NCBI GenBank assembly: GCA_012064415.1
Contig: SSNU01000186.1
Span: 25,630-89,629 of the forward strand
Source: Gyrodactylus bullatarudis
Lineage: Eukaryota > Platyhelminthes > Monogenea > Gyrodactylidea > Gyrodactylidae
Length of the DNA: 64,000 bases
Reading direction: 5' to 3'
In this document: positions 23,201 to 35,357 of the stretch, in pieces
Layout of the letters: each line of letters opens with the position of its first letter
Numbering within the stretch: the stretch's first letter is position 1
The notes under the pieces: model-generated
The model's input: only the letters and a program-made list of their open reading frames with translations
Told to the model about the DNA's origin: nothing
The model's database searches: none
Translations under genes and position numbers: made by a program

Positions 23201-26200
23201 TTTTTGTAAAAGAATTTGAATTAAATTTGTTTATTTTTCGAAATTGATTCAAAATTTCTACATATATTCAAACTACTCATTAGTAGGTTTAATTTTAATT
23301 ACATACTTAAAAATGAAATTCAAAATAAGACAAACGCAAAATTATTCACTGGATAGTCAGAAATAATTTTTTCAATTCGGTAAATAAGGAAATATTTGTT
23401 TTTTTTTTAATTCACAAATTTAATTCTTCCTTCAAAATTACGAATTACTGTGAACTTCTTTGGCCAGATTGATTTTATTTATATCATCGTAGAATTCAAA
23501 AAATAATTTTGTTTCTGGCTAAAATTGCTGAGTATTGTAATAAATTGAATTCTCATCTTCTTGTCAACTAGTTTTTATAATAATGTATACGTCTTCTTCA
23601 ATAACACAGAGCTGGAAATTTTCTATTTCAGAGTTTATTTTCTTAAAATTATTTCGCAATTGACACAGGTATGAAACACCGTTATGTATTTTCACCTTCT
23701 TTCAACTTTTGACAAAAAATATTTTGTTACATATTCGACTTGCTGATGAATTGAGAAAAACAGAAACGTCGAATTAATCAAATACAAAAGCACTCTTATT
23801 CATAATTAAATACAATGAAAGGTTATGAATATGGCGAAATTTAATACATGTTTATTTTCGTTCTAAATTGACAATACAATTCGTAAAAAATATGTACATT
23901 ATCTTGTAGAAAACCCCTTTTCAAATAAACTGAACTAATTAACGGCCAAAATAAAAATTCTATGTGCCTTATTTAGATATTATGAAAAATCAATTAAACA
24001 AATTTTAGAGTATTTTCAAGTCACTATCATTATCAGGGTTCTTCAGATTCAGAAAGATTCCGAAAATTTTCCGAATACCCACAATTTGACTTCAGGTATA
24101 AAAAAAATTTATTATTGTATAGAAACCCTACATTATGTAATCAAATGTCAATCCTGTTCTTGAGATAAATTTTATAATATCTAAGCTAGCTATCTCCCTA
24201 GTAGGTTTTACATCATTATTGATGATTCATTAATCTTTGATATCATTATCAAATGCTTGAAGAACGATAGATAGGTCCAGGGAATATCCAAGTTACCCTT
24301 AGAAATGGTTTTTGCGAAGAAGAAGGTATCAGATCTCTAGAATTTTAATTTGAATCATTATTTCAACACAAACAAAATGATTTTTAAGTTTATCGATAAT
24401 TAATACTTGTTTTAATAATTTTATTTTCGGTACGGGATCCGAACTCTATAGAAAGGTATCTAAAGTCGCTAATTTACATTTTATACATAATTTTGGACTA
24501 TTCATCTATTGAAAGTTGATAGATTTAGTTAAATCTGAAGATAAACTTTGTGACAGTATTTTTTTGATTTTTATACCAGATGACTTGCCGAACGGATATA
24601 AGCTATTGATAAAATATATTGCATATTAATTTGTCCATTCAAGGAAAAAATTCAATTTCAAGCCCGGAAGTGACACAGTAAAAAATATTAGCAACTGCAG
24701 TGTATAATAATAGTATGTTGAGACAAGTTCAATCTATGCTTCAAGAATTGCAATATTGAAATATATATAAAACATAGCCGAGCTTTATATTTTGTTAACT
24801 GTATAGAGAAAAAATACAACCAATACTTTATGTTTCAATACAGCGTAAACCAACTCCAAATTGTTTTTTTTGGCTTCAGGAAACAGGTGTCTGATTTCTA
24901 CAATTAATCCTAAAAACATATTACTGAAACATAATCCACCCTGAATTGTCTATCGTGTGTGTAGCCGGTGAATTTATCCTCGGGTATTGTTTCTCGTATG
25001 AAACAATTCACTTTGGTTGAATGATTCATCTTTATCATGAGACTTGAATCATAAACACGTTTGAATTCACGCGTAAAATTAATTTCGTTAACTCCAATTC
25101 AACGCTTAAATCGTCGGCTTTTTAGATTTACCCTAGACACATATCGATAGACACATGAATATGCAAAATAGTAGGTTTATCTTTGCACGGTTTGCTCATC
25201 GGGATTATTATCATGATAAAAAATTATGATTGTCTGACATTGACTCTGCAATCTTGTCGCAAAACATAAAGATTTTATCCAATCGGAGGTTTTTATCTCA
25301 CCTCTTAACCCTTTCGTGATATTCGATATTTTTTTGCTAGAACGAAATCTTATATTGAGATATAAAAATAAAATAATGTATAAAAAATAAATGCAAGTAA
25401 ATCTAATCAATAGAATGAAATAGTTCTGGTTCTTGTGGTTTTATTAAATTTTATAGTGTCTGAAAGCAATTCATTAATCATCTGCTATTATTAATTAATG
25501 GACATAAGAATAGAAGAAGAGATTTAGAATAATCCAGGTTATCTGATCTGATGTGAGACATGACTAATTTAAGATCAGTCAGGTTCTCACAATCAGATAA
25601 TTTGTATTTTGAGAATATATTATTAAAGCAAGTTAAAAAAATTAGATTAATATTTTAATATCATATGTAAAAACTATATAACACTTGTAAGTAATTTATG
25701 AAAATAATTTATTCGATTAGGTAGGAAAGAGTATTGTGTCTTAACGTGTGATCACTGCTCAGACATTTAATTATGGAATAAATGAAGCTTAAATATCCGA
25801 AGCTTTAAATTTTTTGTAGGACCAATCAAAAGCTCTCAAACAAGGCCTTATACCGAAATTAAGACCCTTTTGAAATAGAGATAAAAAGAGATAATCAAGT
25901 AAAATAAATTTTTTTCATGTTATCAAAAATGTTTAAAAAATAATAATACCATTTTGATCGCCTAATAACTTATTACGCAGGTCTCAACGAGATATCACAT
26001 AATCTGTTTAATAATTCATCCTAAACAAACTTTGATAAAATAACCAAGATTACTAAATTTTATTTTTCGTCTATTTACTATTAGATAGGAAATTCATTAG
26101 AAATTAACTTTTTAATAAAAAGTTTTTATATTAATTATGAGTATTTTTCTCGATTGGTTTTCTTATCATCAGGGTTAATAAGCGATCAAGGCTTAATCTT

Positions 26201-26913
26201 GAGCTGAATAAAAAATTCATGTTTCTCCAATAACGACATAATAATAATAGTTTTATTAAAGAGTAGACATGTATCTGTAAATGATTCTTCATGTTATTCT
26301 TGGGCTCAATTTTGAATTTATCTAAGCTTAGTTTTTTGATTGATCAATTGAGATTTTTAAATATATTTTTAGATTTATTAAATATTGCTAGCTTTTTTAG
26401 GTTGCCAATTTCTGGAATACTTATAGCGTAATCCTTGACGTTGAGAGCTTACTATAGGTTTTAAAGCTTTCCAAGTCTAAGAGAGTTGTTGGAAGAGTTT
26501 AGTTCAAGATGGTAGTCGTAAAAATCGTTTTTGTGCAGATCGAAGAATTATATTTTATTATTTTAAACCTTTTTTAATGAATTTTGCCTAATCTTTAATA
26601 ATTATTATAATCTGATAACAAGGTGGAGCCTTTAAAAAAATAAAACTCATTAATTATAACGTGTTCATAAATACATTTGATTGATTGTGTGGCATTTATG
26701 CTCTAATAATTTCTTTGCTTACTGAAGTATATTGAGCAGCACCTTTAGATTACCGTCTTGTTGCTAGACTCAGTGAGTGGAATGTCTAATTTTAGTCTAG
26801 ATTCAATAATAATAATTATTATAATAAATGATTCAAGATTATCTTGATTTTGGTTTGATGATTGAAATAAAAAACAGTTTCTTTTATGATAAATCAAGTG
26901 ATACAAAATTAAT
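20246..26913. other. Long stretch without a recognised gene
   Basis: Holds the second copy of repeat R (20985-21262), a fragment of a family D arm near 23465-23580, and a 38-bp segment at 24858-24895 identical to 27289-27326. At 25305 TTAACCCTTTCG resembles the outer end of the piggyBac-type relic at 34237, but no partner end is visible. Small frames here lack support. Confidence 0.4.
20985..21262. repeat. Dispersed repeat R, copy 2
   Basis: Diverged partner of 735-1085, same orientation. See that entry for shared landmarks. Confidence 0.45.
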
Positions 26914-27075
26914 TTAACCCTTAATGTCTCACTAGGTTATTTCTATCACATTTTAGCGATTCATCTAAGGCTCAGAAAATACTTCATTTACCACTCATTC
27001 GATAGGAAATCTATTTATATCCTGAAATTCGCAAAGATCTCAGCTAACTATTATCAAGTAATCATACCTATAGAA
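26914..27075 (-). repeat. Family F element, truncated inverted copy
   Basis: Starts at TTAA (26914-26917) followed by CCCTTAATGTCTCAC, the inverse of the right end of the 62.2-62.7 kb copy. It continues with the TACTTCATTTACCACTCATTC block, then loses similarity; the other end is missing. Confidence 0.55.
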
Positions 27076-27130
27076 TGAGGTCATTCATGATAGAATTGGA
27101 ATTTACAATCGCTATCTGCTAAATTTATTT

Positions 27131-27470
27131 TCATGAAAAATATGCTCATGGCACCAAAATCCTATTTTTTTTGAACTTTGAACTCAAAATTTTTATTGAT
27201 TTGATAGTGGGATTGTGGCCAAAAGATGTTTTTTTAGGATCACAATGAGAGAAAGATATCAAATATGATCAATCTGTTCTAATGCATAAAATTGTTTTTT
27301 TTGGCTTCAGGAAACAGGTGTCTGATCCCTCATGATCGTTTGGGAGCTGAATTTCAATTTTTGATCAAATTCACTACTTGATGATCAATGAAATTCCGAT
27401 AAATCGCGATCCCTCGAAAATAGTGGATCTTTCAAAAGTTTATCAGAAAATATGCCTTTTTTAAACTTCA
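27131..27470. mobile_element. Palindromic element, family C fragment
   Basis: Contains family C arm blocks (TTGAACTTTGAACTCAAAAT, TGATTTGATAGTGGGATTGT) and a degraded return arm. A 38-bp sequence shared with 24858-24895 is embedded at 27289-27326. Confidence 0.5.
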
Positions 27471-28412
27471 TTTTGTATTCAAGTGCTCAATGAAAAAAAT
27501 CAGATTCCCAGCTTCACTAGTCATAAAATTTCTAACAAAAAAAAAAATTCTCTAGAACTTGAAATGTGATAACAAGATGAATTTTTAATTATTCTTCTGA
27601 ATTATAAATTATCTCCTGAATTCTCTTTTGGGAATAGAGAGACATGACATTTTCTCAAAAATAAATGATACTCCTTCCTCTTCACCTAAGGGAACCAACT
27701 AATTTAATTTTAAATGTAAATCCCTCTCAGTTGGGATTCATTCCCCTTAAAAATGATGATTTTGAAATGTTCAATCATTAAAAAACGAGTAAAAGTGGGC
27801 CAGGTGACCACAAATGTGTAAATGGATACATTACATATACCCTAATTAGGACTATTCTTTATTGCGCATTAGTAAATGGCGCATATGTGGCCTTGGTCCG
27901 ATAAAGAATACGATATACTGGGTATACTTTTGAATGACGTTTCTCTTGTATATACATTGGATGTATTCCTTGTACATTCTATGGAAATGTTTTTCATATG
28001 GGTTACATGTTTATGTACAAGAGACAATGAGGAAGGTATATGAATGCGGGATATTTTCAGGGGAGAATTGTACAATGCACTTTCTTTAGCCTTTGAATAT
28101 GTCAAATTAGTTTTTTTTCCTCAAGAGACAATATTTTTTATCAACAAATGGCTCCTGAATTACGTAAAAAGGAAAATGAAATGGATTACACTGGGGATTT
28201 TGAGATAAGAATTAACATTTGCAACATTTAAATACGACATTTGGACAACTGTGTTTTAATGGATTATTCCTTAGAATATCATTCAGTGAGATTAATCTCA
28301 AGTGAATCATTTTTATCAGTTTGCGCAAGATTCGAATCTTAAAAATTAAACAAAAGTTTAAAATTAGTTATGATGAATTTTCATTGAATGAAAATTCTCT
28401 TGAGCAGCTAAA
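27471..28412. other. No gene recognised
   Basis: AT-rich sequence with no recognisable domain or repeat boundary. Confidence 0.4.
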
Positions 28413-28541
28413 ACAGCAAATCTATTGAACATTTGACCCCTCATGCTTTGATGACAAAGAGATTAAGGGCTTTTTAACATCGATGAAATGAAAACGAATC
28501 CCTTGCGGTGAGAGGGGGGCAACTGTTCTCTAATTTAACCA
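28413..28541. mobile_element. Short TIR element, family E copy 2
   Basis: Partner of 435-614 with a small internal deletion. GAACATTTGACCCC faces GGGGGGCAACTGTTC, and the right end TAACCA is kept while the left TGGTTA is lost. Confidence 0.5.
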
Positions 28542-30252
28542 CCAAAACTGATTAAAAACAAAAAAAACTTTTCTAGTATTCAGGTAGAAAATAAAAATTA
28601 AAGATCAATTCTAAATTGTGTTTTTGGTTCCTTTGGATGCACAGACTTGGTTCCTCCTTATTAATATTTCTAGTTTGCCGGACGTATATGAAAATTTACG
28701 TAATAATTATCAAAAATTATGGTTTTTAAAAAAATTGATCAGTCGAAAAACTAGAATCTGTATGAGATTTATTAATCATCTAGTCGATCGACAAGAAAAT
28801 GGCCATATGATTTTTTGGTTATCAGATAGGCAAAAGAGAGTAAGTTGCCGCCAATGCTAAGAGTTGTCAAATCTATTCCAGGTGTCCACAGTTTGTTCAT
28901 TTCATCAGATTTTTTACGTTTCATTTTGTAAAATAATACCCGACTCGTGTTACATATTTCATAAAAGAAAAAAATCATACATGTTTTTTATGATTAATAA
29001 ATTTCACAAAGTAAAAAAAAAATACTCAAGACTAGAAAATGATATTTTGAGTAGAGAGAATATCCATCCATTTAAGCTATTGGGTCTGTACTCTTTCCAC
29101 CCTTCATGTCCTCTGTTTGAATGACTCAATTCAAACAATAAAATTTATATACAGACACCTGGGGTTCACTCTTTGATGATTTTCTAGCGATAAAAGAGAG
29201 TTTAAAGAATCACACACAAAAATAGAGGCAGACACCTGTAGTATGAATATCTGTCTGTATCACAATCATTACGTAATTTTTTTCGAATGTATACTATTTT
29301 TCTTTCTTGTGCGTTCTTCTTGTGTGTGTACACTATCTGTATCTGTAAGTAAAAACCAATATTCATCATCAGTCTATGCCCCTTGAGATTTATTAAGATT
29401 TCATATCCTTTCTCATACATGTACAGATGTCCATTAACGAAAATACGAAAAATTATAGTGTTTGCATAAATATTGAAGATTTCTCTCCAGGCAATATATG
29501 CAGATATGTATGTCCTCTCAATAAATTGAACATTATCTTCACATTCCAACGGGCTATGGTGAGAAAGGTGGTCAACGAAAAAAGAGAAAATTTATCCCCA
29601 AAACGCAGAATTTCAAAAAGTAAATATTTGTTTTAACAATTTTCATGATTGTTACCCGGAATAAACTTGAAAAAATACTTGAATTGAATAAGAATTGGGT
29701 AATGAAGAGATATTTTTCATCAACATTTACAGATTGTAGATTGTAATGGAAACCTTATGAGTGAACATTTTTTAATGTTTATTAAAATTAGTTTTAACGT
29801 CTCCGATTATCTCACCAAATCACAATCCGATTACACTGAAATCTTCTGAGAAAAAAATACATGGGCTGAAAAAGAAGAGAGATAAAAAAAAGATATCGAC
29901 TAGGATATTGAATTCTTGATATCTGTTAGGGACATGGTTTCTCAACTCTAGCGATTAAGCTAACTCAAAATCAATCAAAAAACTCATTCATGATTTATAT
30001 TTCTTCCTTGACTTTAAACCAACACGAGATCTACTATTTGCTTTGTATCCTATAATTATTTTGACAAAACTTTTTGAGTTAAAGTTAAGAAAATTTTATG
30101 AAATTAGACGTATCTAATTCTGTTACTAAATTTTTTTTGAAAATTTGGTTCAACAGGGAAATATTTTACAATTCTTTATTATTGTGTACAGTTATTACTT
30201 TTGAGTAGTCATCAAAGATTTCGTGGTTCAAAAACATTTTCAAACCCTGTCA
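28542..30252. other. No gene recognised
   Basis: Several 70-115 codon frames overlap here on both strands, but composition is that of AT-rich spacer and none shows a motif. Confidence 0.4.
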
Positions 30253-30261
30253 TTTATGCAT

Positions 30262-30634
30262 CATAATTTTGAACCAAGTAGTTCTTCAGGGAGCTGTTTG
30301 GCATAAATTGACTATTAAGTTGTTCGCTTGCAACCTGATTATGTTTTCTTTCCGCTTGTATTGGTCTACTTGGAGGAAAAGAGAGGGGGAGAAAGAACAA
30401 AAAACCATTTAGAAAAAAATAGTTTGGACTCTTAATTTTTAATTTTCCTTCAAGCTATATTATCAGAAATATTACTCTAATAATTCTGATTGCTATAACA
30501 ATCACTGTAATTTTTATAATCCTTATTTTTTAAGAAATACTACACCTTTCTCTCCGCTTTCTTTTCCTACAGATAGACCAATACAAGCCAGAAGACAACA
30601 TAGTCAGGTAGTAAGCGAACAGCGTTGTAGTCAA
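30262..30634 (+). mobile_element. Long-TIR foldback element, family T copy 1
   Basis: Begins CATAATTTTGAACCAAGTAG and ends GCGTTGTAGTCAA. Inside, TTGTTCGCTTG...CTTGTATTGGTCT on the left is repeated inverted on the right as AGACCAATACAAGCCAGAAG...AAGCGAAC. The target duplication is probably TTTATGCAT/TTTATACAT (30253-30261, 30635-30643, one mismatch). It has the same orientation and architecture as the reverse complement of 42231-42640. Non-coding. Confidence 0.65.
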
Positions 30635-30643
30635 TTTATACAT

Positions 30644-31440
30644 CAATTGAATTTTCCTTTAGATTTCCATTTTAGAAATCGATAATTTGAAAAATTCTAC
30701 ATTATGATACTACTATTTCTATTTTAAAATCTTTTTTGTACCAAAATCAGTATCTTTGAAGGAATTAATTAATTCATCATTTTAAGGAGAACACCAAATG
30801 TATCAAGATTATGATGTAACATTCATAAGAATATGACACGTAGACTCTTTTAGGGTTTTAATTACATCCGAGAATAAAAGAAAAAGGCCATCGAGCATGG
30901 AAACAAATATTTCACTTGTCATGGTACCAGTTTGAATTAAAACTCGAGTGAGCGGATATATTTAGTGAAAGAGCTCTATTCTATTTGAGAAGATGCTATG
31001 TATATAAAAACTTGAATAGTTTTATCAAGATCATTTGTTGAAAATTGTAAAAACTAATTTGGATATCAATGAAAAGTTGATAACAAAGCAAATGTTCCAT
31101 TCTTCTATTTGACAGAAACGCCATAGGATATTTATTTTCTCAATTCGAAATTTATCTAATTAATATTCATTATATAAATAATCCTCGTGTATGCTTGAAA
31201 ATTAGAATAGCTTATCAATAAGTTGACATCAATGTTAAATTTTGAAATGAAATACAGACACAAGGTTAGCATTAAAAAACTTTCCATCTTAAAGTACAGA
31301 TCATCTTGGTTTAAACAGTGAAACTAGATTTGACCAAAGGTAAATTAAATAAAGTGTTGACTTGTATTAGCCTGCCATAAATTTACATTTATTCGTCTCT
31401 TATCAGTAGTCAGATTTCAGATAAGAGATTCTAGACACTA
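30644..31440. other. No gene recognised
   Basis: AT-rich spacer with no repeat or domain that I can identify. Confidence 0.4.
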
Positions 31441-31570
31441 AGTAACCAAGCCTAGAAGCGTTGTCTCAAAACGTTGAAGACCCGGGTTCGAATCAAGGCT
31501 ATGGTGTACTGACGAGTCCTAAAAGGACGAAACGTGTCTACATCTGCCACCGTCAATCGACTCTTTTATT
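31441..31570 (+). mobile_element. tRNA-like SINE/retrozyme-like unit carrying a hammerhead ribozyme
   Basis: The 5' part (31441-31494) reads like a degraded tRNA: an AAGCCTAG...AAGCGTTGTCTC block in the A-box position and GGGTTCGAATC (31484-31494), a near-perfect pol III B box. A complete hammerhead fold follows directly, then CTTTT (31562-31566), a possible pol III stop. Two decayed relatives with the same order lie at 33123-33255 and 51850-51960 (minus). Schistosome Smalpha repeats are a known case of a SINE-like unit with a hammerhead. Whether this unit is related is unknown. Confidence 0.65.
31497..31548 (+). ncRNA. Type I hammerhead ribozyme
   Basis: All conserved core positions are present. 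Stem I pairs GGTGTA (31503-31508) with TACATC (31539-31544; one G-U), and an outer GGC/GCC pair (31497-31499 with 31546-31548) lies beyond an internal loop of 3 and 1 nt. The core is CTGACGA (31509-31515). Stem II is GTCC/GGAC (31516-31519, 31525-31528) closed by loop TAAAA. GAAA is at 31529-31532. Stem III is only AC/GT (32-33 with 36-37) with a 2-nt loop. Predicted self-cleavage is after C31538. A two-base-pair stem III is characteristic of hammerheads in Penelope-like elements and retrozymes, which often act as dimers. Confidence 0.8.
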
Positions 31571-33122
31571 GAAACTTTCTTGTTAGATTTCTAAAATCTT
31601 CGTTTGAGAAAACAATCCTTAAATTGTAACTACACAAAAAAGGTAGGTAAAGAAGTTTTTTCCGGAAGAAAAAATGTGTCTAGGGCTTAAAAGGTTGTAG
31701 GCTAAATTAAAATTCTAAACCTTTTTCCAAAGTCTGTTCCAAAAGTTTCGATACTGAGGTAGTCAAGTATCTTCTACAGTGGGATAAGATGCTTTTACTT
31801 TTCTCAATTTTTGTTGTTTTAAAAACCATTAAAATATTTATAAAATATTTCAGATTCCGTTGTGGATCAAACCAATTTTCCTATCAAATATAAAAAAGTT
31901 TATCAGGTCAATAATGATACATAATCTCATCGTCAAGAATTTGGTATTCCCTAAAAACTATTCTTAAATGAATAAAATAGTGAAGCTATCTTAGTCATTT
32001 GGCAGGCTGTTGGAGTTGTTTCAGTTTTTGTCCACTTTATTTTGGCCATAGTCCGTTTAACTTTAGAGTTGATAAAATACACAAGAAAAATATTGGCAAT
32101 TTAATACGATAACTTTATTTACTATGAAATTTATTTATTGAAAAGATGAAACATGAGAACATTTTCTTATTCAGCATGTAATTGAAGACGCCTATTTTTC
32201 TTGGCTTTCTGTTAAAAGAAATTTTCTGGGCAAATGAAAGTTTCAGGATGAAAATTTCTAGTATCTTATCACCTTGGTTATTATAACCAAACAGTGAAAT
32301 TCGATATCTTTTACTCAATGGAATGAGTAGTGCTAAAAAAGGCCTATTCTAACTCAAACATTGATTAATAATCAATGATTATTTTAAACTCTGTTATAAA
32401 AATGCCTTATAAAAAGACGTGGATTGTATCATCTTAAAACGCATTCTTCTTAGAATTTGAGACAAAAAATTACCTCAAAAACATTGAATCAGGATAGAAT
32501 AAACAAGACCAATTAAAGTTAATGTTTTCTTGAAATAGAAAACACCTAGTGAGACCTCGAGTTCTCAGGCAAGCAAGAGCAAAACTGTATATTTTGTATC
32601 AAAATTAGCAGCAGTCATTAATTATTTGAACCCCAGCAACTATCAGTTATTCTTATGACTTATTTATTACAATTGAAAATAATTACACGCAATAGTTTGC
32701 CAGTGCTAGGCGAGAAATCTTCCTCATTATGCCACATTTGTCATTTGCTTTTGGGAACTGTAATACACAGAGGTTAGCTATTGTTAAATGGTACAGCATA
32801 CAAATAGTAATAATTAATGATAGAAAGAAAAAAAAGAATAAAAGTCTGCCTGGTAAAGGGAGAAAAACACGTAAAACAAAAGAACTTCTGGTCGCTGAGA
32901 AAGTAAAAGGCAATGTGTTCCAAATATGCCTTCTGTATGGTTAAAGGCAAAGTGCCCTCTTCCTCAAAGGTCATGACGATATTTATTAAAATGGGATATG
33001 AAATTCGATTGTGGCCGTCTTGAAGATACTCAGTTGATGCTGGCTTTCAACCCTTTTTATTACCGATCTACTAACGAGTAATTTTACGAAAATTTGTTTC
33101 TTCATTTTCTTAGAAAGAAATA
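31571..33122. other. No gene recognised
   Basis: Spacer. On the minus strand 31719-31797 shares CTTTGGAAAAAGG and TCGAAAC with 15484-15541. In it GATAC/GTATC can pair immediately before GAAAC, with CTGTAGA upstream, so it may be a second, damaged hammerhead. Confidence 0.35.
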
Positions 33123-33255
33123 TGGGGTCCAGTTGTTTGAGTGTTGGACTTATAATGCTTAGGACTGTAGCGATCACAGTACAAGAATATCTATTTCCTT
33201 TACAAGACCCTGGTTCGATTCTGAGAAGTCTCAATAAAGACGAAACTTATGCTAG
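33123..33255 (+). mobile_element. Decayed tRNA-like/hammerhead unit, copy 2
   Basis: GGGGTCCAGTTGTTTGAGTG and TTGGACTTATAATGC look like the D-arm and anticodon-arm part of a tRNA, followed by B box GGTTCGATTCT (33212-33222). Next comes CTGAGAA in place of CTGANGA, a pairing GTCT/AGAC (33228-33231, 33238-33241) and GAAAC (33242-33246). Relative to 31441-31570 the stem I 5' strand is missing, so it cannot fold fully and is probably dead. Confidence 0.55.
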
Positions 33256-34232
33256 CTAAGGCAAGGTGTTTGAATTTTACAAATCGAATTAAAGATGATA
33301 AGAGACTATAGCAATTATAATTAGCCACTAAAAAAACTAAAATTATGCATCTGAGAATATTTGAATGCAAAAATTATGTCTATTCCAGGAATTATTGTTT
33401 AATAAACAGTGTTCATTGCGGAAGGTCGTAAATTTTAAAGAGAAACATGCAGCTTATAGTGAATCACAACTTCATGAAGAGTATTCGAGATTAAAATTTA
33501 CTTCTTAATTTATTTTTAAATTCATGATTATACTCACAAGTAAATAGATAGAAGTTTTTCTTTTTTTTTTTTTCAATTTTTTGAGAAGTTTAGTTCTTAT
33601 ATCTGCTTGTAAGCAAACACATGCTAATCATTTTAATTATTCAAGTTCTTGTATTTAGTTGTTTATCATAGTTTTGTAGTTTGTAAAAATTTACTCTTTT
33701 CAATTCATGGATAACATGAAGGCAAAGTAATTTTAATGCCATGATACACAACATTAAAGTTTCAAGTATAATTGAGAAAATAATTTTTAACTTCCGAGAA
33801 ATTTTGAATGGCGCATTTCAACAAAGAAATCAATCAGAAAATAGGTTAAAGTATGCATGAAAATTTTATTTTTCAACATTTTTTAATGAGACAAGAAAAT
33901 ATTCGGGAAGGGTAAGAGTTTTTTCGAATGAATAAATACAACAAAATCCCTCAAGATTACGATTCTGGTGAGTATAAACTAATTTGTAAACTAATCTTGC
34001 CAAAGTTGTTTGTGTTTTGATCAAGGCTCGCCCATATCAGAGTAATTTCATATTTGAAATAAAAATTTTATCTGACTAAAATAAAAACATTGAATAGCGA
34101 GTAAACTTATTGCTCTATTGGTTGAAATTTCGTTAGACTGATGAAACCGTATTTTATTTTGTGATAAATAATATCTTTGTGATGTTTCGAAAATTTTGAA
34201 TCGAAATCATTCTACCAAGCCTTGCTTTGTGT
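33256..34232. other. No gene recognised
   Basis: AT-rich spacer with long T and A runs near 33560-33575. Confidence 0.4.
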
Positions 34233-34464
34233 TTAACCCTTTCGATGCCGTTTGAAAACCAATAAAGATAGCTTTCTAATTCTTTTTGCATCTTTCTTGG
34301 AATTTTTTTTTGATAAAATTTAGAAAAACGAAATTTTCTTCCAACTTCTTCCACTAGATATTTTAATGGATATATATGTCCAAACGGCCCTTAAGGGTAA
34401 CAATTTTTAACTGTTTAATTTTTATATGAAATCAACAAAAATATACCGAATAAACAGCATTTTT

Positions 34465-34578
34465 TCAAGAGTGAGCTATTACAAAGCAGCTTTCTTCATT
34501 TGAAATACAATAAAACATGTTACAAGTTATACAATAGGTAGATATCTTTCTTTTGCAGATTGAACAGCCTTTGCGTGA
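34465..34578 (-). CDS. piggyBac transposase C-terminal zinc motif (partial, runs into gap)
   Basis: The last 37 codons read CSICKRK, then TYCITCNMFYC and a final stop. Paired CxxC motifs of this type close PGBD-like piggyBac transposases (CxxC...C.xxC...LC). The upstream coding sequence lies in the undetermined bases, so completeness cannot be judged. Confidence 0.5.
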   Translation of the reverse strand, partial: SRKGCSICKRKISTYCITCNMFYCISNEESCFVIAHS

Positions 34579-34936
34579 NNNNNNNNNNNNNNNNNNNNNN
34601 NNNNNNNNNNNNNNNNNNNNNNNNNNNNNNNNNNNNNNNNNNNNNNNNNNNNNNNNNNNNNNNNNNNNNNNNNNNNNNNNNNNNNNNNNNNNNNNNNNNN
34701 NNNNNNNNNNNNNNNNNNNNNNNNNNNNNNNNNNNNNNNNNNNNNNNNNNNNNNNNNNNNNNNNNNNNNNNNNNNNNNNNNNNNNNNNNNNNNNNNNNNN
34801 NNNNNNNNNNNNNNNNNNNNNNNNNNNNNNNNNNNNNNNNNNNNNNNNNNNNNNNNNNNNNNNNNNNNNNNNNNNNNNNNNNNNNNNNNNNNNNNNNNNN
34901 NNNNNNNNNNNNNNNNNNNNNNNNNNNNNNNNNNNN
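34579..34936. other. Assembly gap (358 N)
   Basis: Undetermined bases. The gap falls inside a repeated transposon, a common cause of assembly failure. Confidence 0.99.
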
Positions 34937-35357
34937 AAAAAAATTTTCAATAAATCAAAAAAAATTCTCTAAATAAATCTTCAATTTTGAAATAGAAAAA
35001 AATGGAACATAGTTAAAAAAACACATCATTAGAATGTTAAAAAGTTCATGATTAAGTGAAAAAAAAATCAAGTTTAAAATAGATAGACATATATGTCCAT
35101 CGGCACCGAAAGGGTTAAAAGATGAAAATATTTCGGAAATTTTGTAATCATTCAGAAACCGTAATCATATAAGGATTTAACTCGGCAAGACATGGTGCAA
35201 TGATTTTTATCACAGAGATTATTTAAACAACATTAGTTTTGCTAAATTTCATATCAACTACGTCTGGTTTATATGAAGTTGAGAATCCAGGATTTATTTT
35301 AAGGTCCACTTTAACTATAGCTATAGAGAAAGAAGAAAAATAGAATTTTTAGAGAAA

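Larger units (their letters stand above)
34233..35118 (-). mobile_element. piggyBac-type element interrupted by the assembly gap
   Basis: TTAA (34233-34236) plus CCCTTTCGATGCCG on the left, and CGGCACCGAAAGGG plus TTAA (35115-35118) on the right: inverted ends with one mismatch over 14 bp. A second right-type end (TATATGTCCAAACGGC, 34375-34390, then CCTTAAGGG) lies inside, so a shorter element may be nested or the left end rearranged. The gap hides most of the interior. The minus-strand coding remnant at 34465-34578 has a piggyBac-like C-terminal zinc motif. Confidence 0.65.

Noticed and set aside
29202..29549. 115-codon minus-strand frame
   Set aside because: No motif, AT-rich composition and overlapping frames on the other strand; indistinguishable from chance.
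31441..31500. Functional tRNA gene
   Set aside because: B box is good, but acceptor and anticodon stems do not pair and the sequence runs into a ribozyme; read as a tRNA-derived repeat head instead.
34553..34976. Long plus-strand frames across the gap
   Set aside because: They exist only because undetermined bases contain no stop codon.
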